In this document: one piece after another, positions 15,402 to 24,298 of the stretch
Layout of the letters: every line of letters begins with the position of its first letter
Position numbering within the stretch: the first letter of the stretch is position 1
DNA from: JACCTU01 sp963769665
Lineage (GTDB): Bacteria > Actinomycetota > Thermoleophilia > Gaiellales > Gaiellaceae
Reading direction: 5' to 3'
DNA length: 64,000 nt
Assembly (NCBI GenBank): GCA_963769665.1
Contig: CAVYMQ010000003.1
Location: 2,170,001-2,234,000, forward strand
Program-made: the position numbers and the translations under genes
The notes under the pieces: model-generated
The model's database searches: none
Told to the model about the DNA's origin: nothing
What the model saw: only the letters and a program-made list of their open reading frames with translations

Positions 15402-17387
15402 CTACGAACCAGCCGGTGCGGGCGCCGTCGGCGCCTCGCTCAGATCGGTGCGCTCGACCTGCTTGGTCTCGTACGCCTCGAGCACGTCGCCGACCTTGAC
15501 GTCGTCGTAGTTCTGGAGATGGATGCCGCACTCGAAGCCCTCGGCCACCTCGCGCGCATCGTCCTGGAAGCGCTTCAGCGAATCGATCGTCGTCTCATAC
15601 ACGACGGTTCCCTCGCGGATCACGCGGACCTGCGCGTTCCGCCGGATCACACCGCTCGTGACCATGCAGCCGGCGATGACGCCGACCTTCGACGCGCGGA
15701 ACGTGTTGCGCACCTCCGCCTCGCCGAGCGTCTCCTCCGTCTCGACCGGGCGCAGCATGCCGATCAGCGCCTGCTCGATGTCCTCGGTCAGCTGGTAGAT
15801 CACGCGATACGTCCGGATCTCGACGCCCTCGCGGTCGGCGAGCGCGCGCGCCTCGGCGTTCGGACGCACGTTGAAGCCGACGACCATCGCGGACGAGGCG
15901 GCCGCGAGCATGATGTCGCCCTCGGTGATCCCGCCGACGCCCTGGTGGATCACGGAGACGCGCACCTCCGGGTGCTGGATCTTCGCAAGCTCGGAGACGG
16001 CGGCCTCGACGGAGCCGACCACGTCGCCCTTCAGGACGAGGTTCAGGTCCTGGACGGCGCCCTCCTGGATCGAGGCGAAGAGGTTCTCGAGCGTCGGGCC
16101 GCGCTGCGAGCGCTGCGCGAGCTGCTCACGACGGAGCCGTTCGCCACGGGACTGCGCGAGCTGACGGGCGGCGCGCTCGTTCTCGACGACGCGGCACTGC
16201 TCGCCTGCGGGAGGCGGATGATCGAAGCCGAGGATCTCGACGGGGTCGCCGGGACCGGCCGACTTCAGCTTCTCGCTCTTGTAGTTGTAGAGCGCGCGCA
16301 CCTTGCCCCAAGCGTCGCCCGCGACGACGGCGTCGCCGACGCGCAGGGTTCCGCGCTGCACCAGCATCGTCGCCACCGGGCCGCGGCCGACGTCGAGGCG
16401 CGACTCGATGATCGGCCCGGACGCCTCGGTGTTCGGGTTCGCCTTGAGCTCGAGCTCCGCGTCCGCGACGAGCAGCACGCGCTCGAGCAGGTCGTCGAGG
16501 TTCGTCTTCTGCTTCGCGGACACCTCGGAAAACTGAGTCGTGCCGCCCCACTCCTCCGGCTGCAGGCCTTCCTGCGCCAGATCCGCCTTGATGCGGTCGA
16601 CGTTCGAGTCCGGCAGGTCGATCTTGTTCACCGCGACGACGATCGGCACCTGCGCCGCCTTCGCGTGGGAGATCGACTCCTTGGTCTGCGGCATCACGCC
16701 GTCGTCTGCGGCGACGACGAGGACGGCGATGTCGGTCACCTTCGCGCCGCGAGCGCGCATCTCCGTGAACGCCTCGTGACCCGGCGTGTCGATGAAGGTG
16801 ATCTTGCGGCCCTTCTGGTCGACCTGGTACGCGCCGATGTGCTGCGTGATCCCACCGGCCTCCGTCTCGACGACGCGCGCCGAGCGGATCGCGTCGAGCA
16901 GCGTCGTCTTGCCGTGGTCGACGTGGCCCATGATCGTGACGACCGGCGGCCGGTCGACGAGGTCGTCGGGCGCGTCCTCGAACTCCTCGAGGATCTCCTC
17001 CTCGTCCGCGGCGTGCCGGATCGTGATCTCGCGCTCGATCTCGGCGGCAATCAGCTCGACCTCGTCGTCGGACAGCGACTGCGTCACCGTCTTCGGCGTC
17101 CCGATCTTCATCAGGATCTTGATGATCTCGGGCACCTTCTGGCCGAGCGCCTGCGAGAGGTTCTGGACCGTGATCCCCGACTCGACGGTCACCGGACCGG
17201 TCTGCGGGACGATCTCGCGCGGGGCCTTCGGCTGGCGCGGCGTGTCGTCGCGGCGCTGGCGGGAGTCCTGGCGGGGACGCCCGGCGCCTGTGTCGATCAC
17301 GACACGGCGCTTACGCCCGGCTTGCGGGTTGCCCTGACGCGGCCTCACCGGCCGGTTGGGTTTATTCGGTCCGTTTCCGTTCGCCAT
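15402..17387 (-). CDS. infB: translation initiation factor IF-2
   Basis: GTPase that brings initiator tRNA to the 30S subunit. 661 residues, short for an actinobacterium: the variable N-terminal region is only about 60 basic residues, then the IF2N module (about 67-120). The G domain has GHVDHGKTT (154-162), DTPGHEAF and NKIDLPDSN. Domains II, III and C2 follow and end in a DVLEAYE segment. The start lies inside the end of ylxR (26 bp overlap). Followed by a repeat element, then DUF503-rbfA. Confidence 0.97.
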   Translation of the reverse strand: MANGNGPNKPNRPVRPRQGNPQAGRKRRVVIDTGAGRPRQDSRQRRDDTPRQPKAPREIVPQTGPVTVESGITVQNLSQALGQKVPEIIKILMKIGTPKTVTQSLSDDEVELIAAEIEREITIRHAADEEEILEEFEDAPDDLVDRPPVVTIMGHVDHGKTTLLDAIRSARVVETEAGGITQHIGAYQVDQKGRKITFIDTPGHEAFTEMRARGAKVTDIAVLVVAADDGVMPQTKESISHAKAAQVPIVVAVNKIDLPDSNVDRIKADLAQEGLQPEEWGGTTQFSEVSAKQKTNLDDLLERVLLVADAELELKANPNTEASGPIIESRLDVGRGPVATMLVQRGTLRVGDAVVAGDAWGKVRALYNYKSEKLKSAGPGDPVEILGFDHPPPAGEQCRVVENERAARQLAQSRGERLRREQLAQRSQRGPTLENLFASIQEGAVQDLNLVLKGDVVGSVEAAVSELAKIQHPEVRVSVIHQGVGGITEGDIMLAAASSAMVVGFNVRPNAEARALADREGVEIRTYRVIYQLTEDIEQALIGMLRPVETEETLGEAEVRNTFRASKVGVIAGCMVTSGVIRRNAQVRVIREGTVVYETTIDSLKRFQDDAREVAEGFECGIHLQNYDDVKVGDVLEAYETKQVERTDLSEAPTAPAPAGS

Positions 17388-17631
17388 TTTCGGGTTCAGT
17401 GTAGAGCCGCGAGAGTGCGGGATCGACCTGCACCGTGCGCCTCAGGGTTCGGTTGAAGGCCCGCCGTGAGAGAGCGCGCTCGAAGCACGCGAGCCGGCGG
17501 CAGGTGTAGGCCGAGCGGCCGGGCCCCGGACCCGGCACGAGCTCGCCTCGCTCCGCCCGGAAGCGCTGAAGCTCGGCCTGCGGCGCCTTGCGCCCGCAGC
17601 CGGCGCACGTCCGAACCGGCGTGGCGCTCAC
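17362..17631 (-). CDS. ylxR: YlxR family RNA-binding protein
   Basis: 89 residues with the YlxR signature (RTCAGCGRKAPQAEL near the start, then PGPGRSAYTCRRLAC), a fold that binds RNA or regulates rnpB in some bacteria. The usual GRGA loop is varied to GRSA. It sits between nusA and infB, overlapping each (4 bp and 26 bp), the expected place. Confidence 0.92.
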   Translation of the reverse strand: MSATPVRTCAGCGRKAPQAELQRFRAERGELVPGPGPGRSAYTCRRLACFERALSRRAFNRTLRRTVQVDPALSRLYTEPENGERKRTE

Positions 17632-19163
17632 GCGGCAGGCTGGCTCTCCTCTTCGACCTGGGTCTCGGCGACCGGCTCGACGGGCGGGCCGGTCTCGGGC
17701 TCGGGCTCGCGCACCTCGGGCTCCTCGGGTGACGGCTCGGTCACGGGCTCCTCGGGAGGCGAGGCCTCTGCGACCTGCTCCTCCTGCCCGGGCTCGGCGA
17801 CGTCCCCTTCGCCCTCCACGGCTTCCACGTCTTCCTCACCCTCGGCGGACGGCGGAACCGGCTGGATGCTGCCGTCCGCGAATGCGCCGGTCTCGGCCTC
17901 GACCTTTGCGAGCTCCTGATGGGCGGGCACGCCGCAGAAGCGCGTGCCGGGCAGCGCGGCGTTCGGGCAGCGCTTGCCGTTCGCGAGGATCGCGGCGCAG
18001 CGGCCGGAGAACTCGTCTCCACCTTCGCCGGAGCCTCCGAAGGCGGCCTCGGCCTCGGCCGTGGCGAACTCGCGCTCGGACTGGATGTCGACCTTCCACC
18101 CGGTCAGCCGTGCAGCAAGGCGGGCGTTCATGCCCTCCTTGCCGATCGCGAGCGCGAGCTGGTCGTCCGGGACGACGACCGTCGCTTCCTTCGCGTCGTC
18201 GTCGAGATAGACCTCGCGCACGCGCGCCGGCGAGAGCGCCTTCGCGACGAAGCGCGCGGGCTCCGGGTTCCACGGGATGATGTCGATCTTCTCGCCGCGC
18301 AGCTCCGACACGACCATGCGCACACGCGAGCCACGAGGCCCGACGCACGCGCCGACCGGGTCGACGCCCTGCGCGTGCGACTCGACAGCGATCTTCGACC
18401 GGTAGCCGGGCTCGCGCGCGACACCGCGGATCTCGACCAGCCCGTCGGCGATCTCGGGCACCTCGAGCTCGAACAGCGTCTTGATCAGCTCGGGATCGCG
18501 GCGCGACAGGATGACCTGAGGCCCCTTCGTGCCGCTGCGCACCTCCGTGATCACGGCCTTGATGCGGGAGCCCTGCTCGTAGCGCTCGCCGTCGACCTGC
18601 TCGGAGCGCGGCAGCAGCGACTCGACCTTGCCGAGGTCGACGAGCACGTTGTTCCGGTCGCCGGCCTGCTGCACGATCCCGGTCACGACTTCGCCGACGC
18701 GATCGATGTACTCGTCGTACATCATCGCGCGCTCGGCCTCGCGGATCCGCTGCAGGATGACCTGCTTGGCGGTCTGCGCGGCGATGCGCCCGAAGTCCTC
18801 CGGCGTCACGTCCTCGCGCTTGATCAGCTCCTCGGGAACCTGCTCCCAGTCGATGTCGAGGTCGTCGTCCGAGACGAGCGTGTGCTGGCGCTCGCCGGAC
18901 TCCTCCTCGATCCGCTCGAGCTCGTCGATCGTGCGCTCGCGCGCCTCATCGATCAGCCGCTCCTCGAGCTCGGCGGGCAGCTCGATCGAGAAGACGCGGA
19001 ACTCTCCCTCGTCGTCGAGCTCGACGACGGCGTGGCGAGCCGCACCAGGCGTCTTCTTGTAGGCGGCCAGCAGCGCGTCTTCGAGGGCCTGGACGAGGGT
19101 GCCCTCGTCGATGCCCTTTTCGCGCTCGATCGTCTGGACCGCCTCGATGATCTCTCTGCTCAT
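17628..19163 (-). CDS. nusA: transcription factor NusA with a Cys/His C-terminal extension
   Basis: RNA polymerase-binding elongation, pausing and antitermination factor. 511 residues: N-terminal polymerase-binding domain (1-130), S1 domain (about 135-200), then KH domains with GACVGPRGSRVRMV and LALAIGKEGMNARLAARL (to about 365). After the KH region a Cys/His cluster appears at about 387-415 (RCAAILANGKRCPNAAL, then FCGVPAHQ), which looks like a metal site. A Pro/Glu/Val-rich acidic tail of nearly 100 residues completes it. These last two parts are not in textbook NusA. Between rimP and ylxR, the standard operon. Confidence 0.95.
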   Translation of the reverse strand: MSREIIEAVQTIEREKGIDEGTLVQALEDALLAAYKKTPGAARHAVVELDDEGEFRVFSIELPAELEERLIDEARERTIDELERIEEESGERQHTLVSDDDLDIDWEQVPEELIKREDVTPEDFGRIAAQTAKQVILQRIREAERAMMYDEYIDRVGEVVTGIVQQAGDRNNVLVDLGKVESLLPRSEQVDGERYEQGSRIKAVITEVRSGTKGPQVILSRRDPELIKTLFELEVPEIADGLVEIRGVAREPGYRSKIAVESHAQGVDPVGACVGPRGSRVRMVVSELRGEKIDIIPWNPEPARFVAKALSPARVREVYLDDDAKEATVVVPDDQLALAIGKEGMNARLAARLTGWKVDIQSEREFATAEAEAAFGGSGEGGDEFSGRCAAILANGKRCPNAALPGTRFCGVPAHQELAKVEAETGAFADGSIQPVPPSAEGEEDVEAVEGEGDVAEPGQEEQVAEASPPEEPVTEPSPEEPEVREPEPETGPPVEPVAETQVEEESQPAA

Positions 19164-19170
19164 CTCTCTG

Positions 19171-19602
19171 TTACCTCTCGTCCGTCAGGTTCCCGCGCAG
19201 GATTTCCTCGTAGGGAACCTCCACGGCTTCGTTGTCGGTCTTCAGGGTCAAGGCCCGGTCGCTCGCATCGACGACCTCGCCGCGCAGGCGCTTGCGCGCC
19301 TCGGTGCGCAGGGTGACGCGGCGGCCGACCGCGCTTCGAAAGTGCTCGGGCTTGCGGAGCGGACGCTCGATCCCCGGCGAGCTCACGTCGATCGTGTACT
19401 CGCGCAGGTAGTCGCGGAGCTCGTCCGTGACGCGCGCGCAGAGCGCGTGATCGACGCCGGTGCCGACGCGGTCGATGAACACCGTGAAGCGCTCGGGTCC
19501 GTTCAGCTCGACGGCGAGGACCTCGACGTCAGGCATGGCGGTTTCGACTCGATTCGCAATCTCGCGGTGCAGCGACTTCTCCTTGTCGTGGACTTTGGCC
19601 AT
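19171..19602 (-). CDS. rimP: ribosome maturation factor RimP
   Basis: Needed for 30S assembly. 143 residues with the conserved YTIDVSSPGIERPLRKPEHF block and the C-terminal Sm-like barrel (RLRGEVVDASDRALTLKTD). First gene of the rimP-nusA-ylxR-infB-DUF503-rbfA-nrnA-truB-ribF operon, 7 nt before nusA. The ATG at 19602 follows a purine-rich stretch. Confidence 0.95.
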   Translation of the reverse strand: MAKVHDKEKSLHREIANRVETAMPDVEVLAVELNGPERFTVFIDRVGTGVDHALCARVTDELRDYLREYTIDVSSPGIERPLRKPEHFRSAVGRRVTLRTEARKRLRGEVVDASDRALTLKTDNEAVEVPYEEILRGNLTDER

Positions 19603-19617
19603 TTTGCAGCCCTTTCA

Positions 19618-19642
19618 CAGAAAATGGGCGCCGCGCGCCCAT
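19618..19642 (-). terminator. probable terminator between the DMT gene and rimP
   Basis: 7-bp stem (19624-19630 with 19636-19642; ATGGGCG/CGCCCAT) with a 5-nt GC loop. On the minus strand it is followed by TTTCTG. It lies between the EamA gene stop and rimP, so it may end the upstream operon or act in the rimP leader. Confidence 0.5.
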
Positions 19643-19666
19643 CTCGAACCTGCCCGAAATGTGGTG

Positions 19667-20473
19667 TCAGAAGGATAGCAGCGCCACCCCGGCGACGACG
19701 AGCGCGGCACCGGCCAGACGTGCCCAGCCGACCCGTTCGTGCAGGAAGAACGCGGCCAGCACGACCGCGATCACGACGCTCGTCTCGCGCACCGCAGCGA
19801 CCGGGGCTGCCTCTGCGCGGTCGAGCGCGAGCAGGACGAGGACGTACGCGAGCGTCGCTGCGACCGCCGCCGCGAGCGTCGCCCAGCCGAGCTCCGACCG
19901 CAGGGCCGACGCGCCTCGCCGGCGCCAGATCGCGGCGAGATAGAGAGCGCCGGGTATGCCGATCACGAGCTCGAAGTAGGCGAACGCGCTCGCGTGCTCG
20001 ATTCCGCGGTTGTCGAGCAGCGTGTAGCCGGCGATGCAGACGGCGATGAGCGCGCCGAACAGGACGCCTCGGGCTTCGGGCTGACGCAGCCCTCGGACGA
20101 GGAGCACGCCTGCCCCGACGAGCGCGACGCCGGCGATCTCACCCCTGGTCGCACTCGCGATCCCAACGGCGAGCACGAGCACCGGCGCCAGCCCGCGGGC
20201 GACGGGATACACGACGCTCAGGGCCGAGCGCTCGTACGCGAGCGCAAGCAGTGCGAAGTACGCGAGCTCGAACGCGGCCGAGCCGAGCGCCCACGGCCAC
20301 ACCTCCCACTCCACGTCCCACGTGACCGCGGCAACGGGCGCGAACAACACGACCGAGAGGCCGAGCACCACGGCGGTCGCGGCCTGGACGTCTCGTGCGC
20401 GTGCGAGCAGCAGGTTCCACCCAGCGTGCAGAAACGCGGCGGCAAGCGCCAGCATGAGCGCCGCCGAGCTCAC
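19667..20473 (-). CDS. EamA/DMT-superfamily transporter
   Basis: Inner-membrane permease of 268 residues with about ten hydrophobic segments and the two-fold EamA repeat. The N-terminal half begins LALAAAFLHAGWNLLLARA and the second half near GVLFGALIAVCIAGYTLLD. Substrate cannot be read from sequence. The start overlaps the dtd stop (ATGA), so it is coupled to dtd. One of three unrelated-looking EamA genes in this window. Confidence 0.88.
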   Translation of the reverse strand: MSSAALMLALAAAFLHAGWNLLLARARDVQAATAVVLGLSVVLFAPVAAVTWDVEWEVWPWALGSAAFELAYFALLALAYERSALSVVYPVARGLAPVLVLAVGIASATRGEIAGVALVGAGVLLVRGLRQPEARGVLFGALIAVCIAGYTLLDNRGIEHASAFAYFELVIGIPGALYLAAIWRRRGASALRSELGWATLAAAVAATLAYVLVLLALDRAEAAPVAAVRETSVVIAVVLAAFFLHERVGWARLAGAALVVAGVALLSF

Positions 20474-20892
20474 TCGAGGACGATCGTCACCGGTCCGTCG
20501 TTGACGAGCTCGACCGCCATTCGAGCGCCGAAGACGCCGCGCGCGACCTCGACACCGAGGGCGGCGAGCGCGTCGCAGAAACGCTCGTACAGCGGCTCCG
20601 CCTGCTCCGGCCGCGCTGCGTGCGCAAACGACGGGCGGTTGCCCTTCTCGGTGTCCGCGATCAGCGTGAACTGCGAGACCACGAGCGCCGCGCCGCCAAC
20701 GTCGAGCAGCGAGCGATCGAACTTCCCGTCGTCGTTCTCGAAGATCCGCAGGCGCGCGACCTTGCCGGCGAGCCGCTCGGCGTCCTCGTCGTCGTCCCCT
20801 TCGGCCACGCCCAGCAATACGCAGAGCCCCGACCCGATCTCGCCGCCGGGCGTTACCCGTGCGCTCGACACCCGCTGCACGACCGCTCGCAA
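20470..20892 (-). CDS. dtd: D-aminoacyl-tRNA deacylase
   Basis: Removes D-amino acids and glycine from mischarged tRNAs. 140 residues with the two active-site motifs: SQFTL (about 79-83) and, near the C-terminus, NDGPVT, which holds the GP cis-proline loop. GNRPSF is also present. TTG at 20892 is the best start because the family begins (M)RAVVQRVSSARV. The longer reading frame upstream runs toward a repeat element. Confidence 0.93.
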   Translation of the reverse strand: MRAVVQRVSSARVTPGGEIGSGLCVLLGVAEGDDDEDAERLAGKVARLRIFENDDGKFDRSLLDVGGAALVVSQFTLIADTEKGNRPSFAHAARPEQAEPLYERFCDALAALGVEVARGVFGARMAVELVNDGPVTIVLE

Positions 20893-20938
20893 GGTCGCGC
20901 GAGTATGGACGAAGGAGAACCGCAGGAACACCGCTGTC

Positions 20939-21010
20939 GCAGCGGCCGCGAAGCGGCCGCCTTTACGGGTCTTCGCGAGTCGCGGATCCGCGCGAGCGGA
21001 TTCGCGGCCT
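20939..21010 (-). repeat. two-hairpin intergenic repeat, copy 3
   Basis: Reverse-oriented copy. Hairpin A is GCGGCCGC (20942-20949), GAA, GCGGCCGC (20953-20960) followed by CTTTA. Hairpin B is built on GCGGATCC with its partner GGATTCGC. It sits between the TPR gene stop and dtd. Segments of more than 20 nt are identical to copy 4 at 62265. Confidence 0.85.
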
Positions 21011-21020
21011 GCGCAGCTAG

Positions 21021-21386
21021 CTAAGCGTCTTCGGGCGGCTCGAGGTCGCGGATCCGCGACTCGTAGTGCGGCGTGCCTGGGCTGAGCGAGGCGGCGAGCT
21101 TGTAATGGCCGTTCGCCTCCTGCATTCGGCCCTGCTTCTCGAGCACGCGGCCGAGCGCGTAGTGGGCGTAGTCCTCGGTCGGCGAGAGCTCGAGCAGCGC
21201 CCGGAACTCGGCCTCCGCCTCGTCCCAGCGCTGGAGGCGGAAGTACGCGATCCCGAGCGCCTCGCGGATCGAGGCCTTGTCGGGCTCGCGCTTCTTCGCC
21301 TTCTCGAGGGAGACGGTCGCCTGCGCCGGCATCCCCTCGCGGAGGTGGGCACGGCCTTGCTGGAAGAGATCGTACGTGTCGCTCAT
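21021..21386 (-). CDS. tetratricopeptide repeat protein
   Basis: 121 residues made of three to four TPR-like helical pairs (QGRAHLREGMPAQATVSLEK; LGIAYFRLQRWDEAEAEFRA; LGRVLEKQGRMQEANGHYKL). Such scaffolds mediate protein contacts. No signal or membrane segment. The start overlaps the upstream nucleotidyltransferase stop by 4 bp. Specific role unknown. Confidence 0.85.
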   Translation of the reverse strand: MSDTYDLFQQGRAHLREGMPAQATVSLEKAKKREPDKASIREALGIAYFRLQRWDEAEAEFRALLELSPTEDYAHYALGRVLEKQGRMQEANGHYKLAASLSPGTPHYESRIRDLEPPEDA

Positions 21387-22084
21387 GTGGTCCTGTTCAG
21401 GTACGGGAAGTTCTCCTCTACCAAGTCAAGCGGGTCCGTCAAATCGCGTGTTTTCCCGATCTCGACCGCGGAAACCGGGACGCCGGCCTCGATCGACGCC
21501 TGGAACGCGTTGCCGAGCTCGTAGGGCGGCTGGTCCTTGCGGAGGTGCGGGACGATCTCGCCGGAGAGGAGCCAGAGCGGCGCGGCGGCGAACGGGTTCG
21601 CGGGGTCGTCGTCGAGGACGGTGGTGACAACGCCGTCGCGGAACGCCACGCCGTAGCGGTGCGGCGGTGCGGGCGCCGGGTTGCGGCGGACGGCGATCGC
21701 CGCCCTCCCACCTGACGCCTCGACGAAACGACCGACGTCTCCAGCGGCAAAGACCGTGTCGGCGCCCACGACGAGGCACGGAGCCTCGGCCCCCGCGGCG
21801 AGCGCGCGCGCGACGGCGTCAGCGGACCCGTCCGGGCTGGGCTGGTCCGCATACGTCACCTCGAGGCCCCAGGAGCCGCCGTCACCCGCGAGAGCCCGCA
21901 CCTGCTCGGCGAGGTGCCCGGTGACGACGACCGCGCGCTCGACGCCGGTCGCCGCGAGCTCGCGGAGGAGCGTTCCGAGGACGGGACGCCCGTCGATCGG
22001 CAGGACCGGCTTCGGCCAGCGCTCGGTCACCGGGCGGAGCCTCCGCCCCTCGCCCGCTGCCATGACGATCGCGTGCTCGACCAC
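21383..22084 (-). CDS. nucleotidyltransferase, sugar-1-phosphate type
   Basis: 233-residue NTP-transferase fold with the signature loop MAAGEGRRLRPVTERWPKPVLPI at its start (described here by its G-x-G-x-R-L and W-P-K-P residues) and the metal Asp in VVGADTVF. Family members make NDP-sugars or NDP-alcohols; the sugar is not determinable here. No neighbouring sugar-pathway gene helps. Follows the transglutaminase gene with no gap. Confidence 0.85.
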   Translation of the reverse strand: MVEHAIVMAAGEGRRLRPVTERWPKPVLPIDGRPVLGTLLRELAATGVERAVVVTGHLAEQVRALAGDGGSWGLEVTYADQPSPDGSADAVARALAAGAEAPCLVVGADTVFAAGDVGRFVEASGGRAAIAVRRNPAPAPPHRYGVAFRDGVVTTVLDDDPANPFAAAPLWLLSGEIVPHLRKDQPPYELGNAFQASIEAGVPVSAVEIGKTRDLTDPLDLVEENFPYLNRTT

Positions 22085-24298
22085 CTAGGTCAGGCCGAGC
22101 GACCGAACCGAGACCAGGCCACGCGCACGATCCCAGAACGAGAGCCGGCGTCGCAGCGCGCGCTCGATGCGCCGCAGCTCGCGCCGCGCGCGGCGCGCAG
22201 CTTCGTCAGCACGGTCGGGAGGTCCGTAGCGTGCAGCCGTCATCGCGTCGACGAACGGCGCGACGTCGTGTGCGACCTGCTGCCGGACGACCTCGCCGAG
22301 CTCTGCCGGCGTCGCGCTCTCGGGAACAGCGATCTTCTGGTCGGCGAGGAACTCGCCGAGCTCGCGGCGGCAAGCGGCGGCGACCTTGCGCGGGTCCTTC
22401 GTCAGGAACCGGGCCTTGCGCAGAGCGAGCTTCAGGAGCCCGATCCCGGCCACGAGCCCGAGCGCCACGAGCAGCAGCAGGCGGAGGAGGCTGCCCTCGT
22501 CCCGGCCGCTCGTCGTCCCGGCGATGTCTCCCGGCACGTCGCGACCTTCGGCGGCGCGCCCGGCCGCATCGCCGCGGTCGAAGCGTTCGGTGTCGAGCTT
22601 GTAGTCCGCAGCGTCGAGGCCGGCGGCGATCGCCGCCGAGACGGCGGCGGCGTTGAAGCCGACCGACGCAGCGCTGTAGGCGCCGTCGAGGTCGCCGCGA
22701 CCCGGAGTCGGGTCGAACGGCAGCCAGCCGTAGCCGCGGAACCACACTTCGACCCACGTGTGCGCGTCGTGGTCGGTCACCTTCCAGCGTCGGTCGTCAG
22801 CGTCGTACGAGCCGCTCGTGAAGCCGGCGCCGACCCGCGCGGGAATTCCGAGGTAGCGGAGCATCAGCGCCATCGCCCCCGCGAAGTGTTGGCAGTAGCC
22901 TCGGTGCGTGCGCGTCACGAACTCGACGAGCGGAGGAATGTCCCCGCGCGTCGTCGGGCTCTGGTCGTACACGTAGCTCTGACCGTCGCGGAACGACGTC
23001 TCGAGCTCGACGACGGCTGCGTATGGGCTCGGCGCGTCCCCCGCGATCGCGAGCGCGCGCTCGTAGAGCGGCCGATAGGAGCGAAGCGAGGGGTTCTCGG
23101 CGAAGATCCGGTCCATCGCCTGGAGCCGTCCGGGCGACCCGAAGTGCGGCGAGGGCGGCGTCGAGGTACGCGACTGCACAACGAGGTAACGGTCGAGCTG
23201 GGAGGAGTAGATCGGCTCCGACCGTGCGATGTCACGCACCGCCGGCCGCGGCGCGTAACTCCACGACGTGTACGTCGAGCCGCGTGGAACGCCTCGCGGG
23301 ACGTACGCGGTTCCCGTGGACTGGTAGAGCACGAACTCGTCCTCGTCGTCGAGCTCGTACCGCACCGGCACGCTGGCCCCGATCAGCCGGTTGTCCTGCA
23401 GCGCCTCGACCTCGACGCGTGCTTCGAGCTGCTGCTCCTCGTTGCGGCCGGCAGGCGGCAGCAACGGGTCGAAGAGCGGGTCCGGCTGGACCTCGAGCGT
23501 CGACTCGAGCCAGTAGTCGCCGTTGAAGACGTCGAGCGTGGTTGCCCGCCAGTAGCGCGAGATCGGCGGCGCCTCGATCGTGAGCACCGTCGTCTCGCGC
23601 TCGGGCCACTCGAGCGCGGCGTAGTTCGAGTCCCAGACGTACCCGACGCTGATCGGCAGGTCGTTCTTGCGCGACGGCTCCCAGGTCTCCCAGCCGAGGA
23701 ATGCGCCTTTCGCGACCGCCGGCATGCCCGAGACCAGGACCGCCGCGACGATCACGACTGCCGCTGCGACCGAGCCCTGCCTGAGACGTGCCGCGCTCGA
23801 GAGCCCACCGAGGAGCACGAGCGCCGCGCCGAGGATGACTGCGCCCCGGCCGACCGTGTTCGAGCTGGTGAGCAGCGTTGCAGGCCAGGCCGCGCCCGCG
23901 ACGAGCAGACCGGTTGCGAGCAGCGCTCGGCGCTCAGCGACGGCGAGCGAGATCGCGAGCGTGAAGCCCATCACCGCGAGGAGGATGATCCCGTGCATGA
24001 GCGGGTGGCCCTCCGCTCTGAACGGCAGCGGCACGTCGTAGTAGAGGTAGACGCCGTCGACGATCCGGCCCCAACCGTCGAGCGGCGATGCGGTCCCGAC
24101 CGCATGGTGGAGCCCGACGATCGCCGCGATCGGCACGGCCGCGAGCCGCAGACGCCTGCTCGGAAGCAGGGCGGGCCCGATGCCGACCGCGGCCGACCAG
24201 AAGAGGATGCTCCACGTCAGCTCGCCGTGCTCGAGCCGGAGCCAGCTCCAGCCGATCACGAAGGCGGCGAGCAGCCCGAGTGCCGCGGTCCTACGCAC
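22085..24298 (-). CDS. membrane transglutaminase-like protein (TgpA type)
   Basis: 737 residues. The first about 190 residues hold several membrane spans. A large extracytoplasmic part ends in a transglutaminase-core domain with a full triad: Cys in HRGYCQHFAGAM (near 468), His in DHDAHTWVEVW (near 506) and Asp in LPFDPTPG. A further membrane span near 610 precedes a cytoplasmic helical tail (about 640-737). Downstream of MoxR and DUF58 genes, the standard trio. The role is thought to be envelope protein modification or maturation; substrate unknown. Confidence 0.9.
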   Translation of the reverse strand: MRRTAALGLLAAFVIGWSWLRLEHGELTWSILFWSAAVGIGPALLPSRRLRLAAVPIAAIVGLHHAVGTASPLDGWGRIVDGVYLYYDVPLPFRAEGHPLMHGIILLAVMGFTLAISLAVAERRALLATGLLVAGAAWPATLLTSSNTVGRGAVILGAALVLLGGLSSAARLRQGSVAAAVVIVAAVLVSGMPAVAKGAFLGWETWEPSRKNDLPISVGYVWDSNYAALEWPERETTVLTIEAPPISRYWRATTLDVFNGDYWLESTLEVQPDPLFDPLLPPAGRNEEQQLEARVEVEALQDNRLIGASVPVRYELDDEDEFVLYQSTGTAYVPRGVPRGSTYTSWSYAPRPAVRDIARSEPIYSSQLDRYLVVQSRTSTPPSPHFGSPGRLQAMDRIFAENPSLRSYRPLYERALAIAGDAPSPYAAVVELETSFRDGQSYVYDQSPTTRGDIPPLVEFVTRTHRGYCQHFAGAMALMLRYLGIPARVGAGFTSGSYDADDRRWKVTDHDAHTWVEVWFRGYGWLPFDPTPGRGDLDGAYSAASVGFNAAAVSAAIAAGLDAADYKLDTERFDRGDAAGRAAEGRDVPGDIAGTTSGRDEGSLLRLLLLVALGLVAGIGLLKLALRKARFLTKDPRKVAAACRRELGEFLADQKIAVPESATPAELGEVVRQQVAHDVAPFVDAMTAARYGPPDRADEAARRARRELRRIERALRRRLSFWDRARGLVSVRSLGLT

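Noticed and set aside
15519..17456. Plus-strand frame opposite infB
   Set aside because: Antisense of IF-2; composition typical of GC-driven shadow frames.
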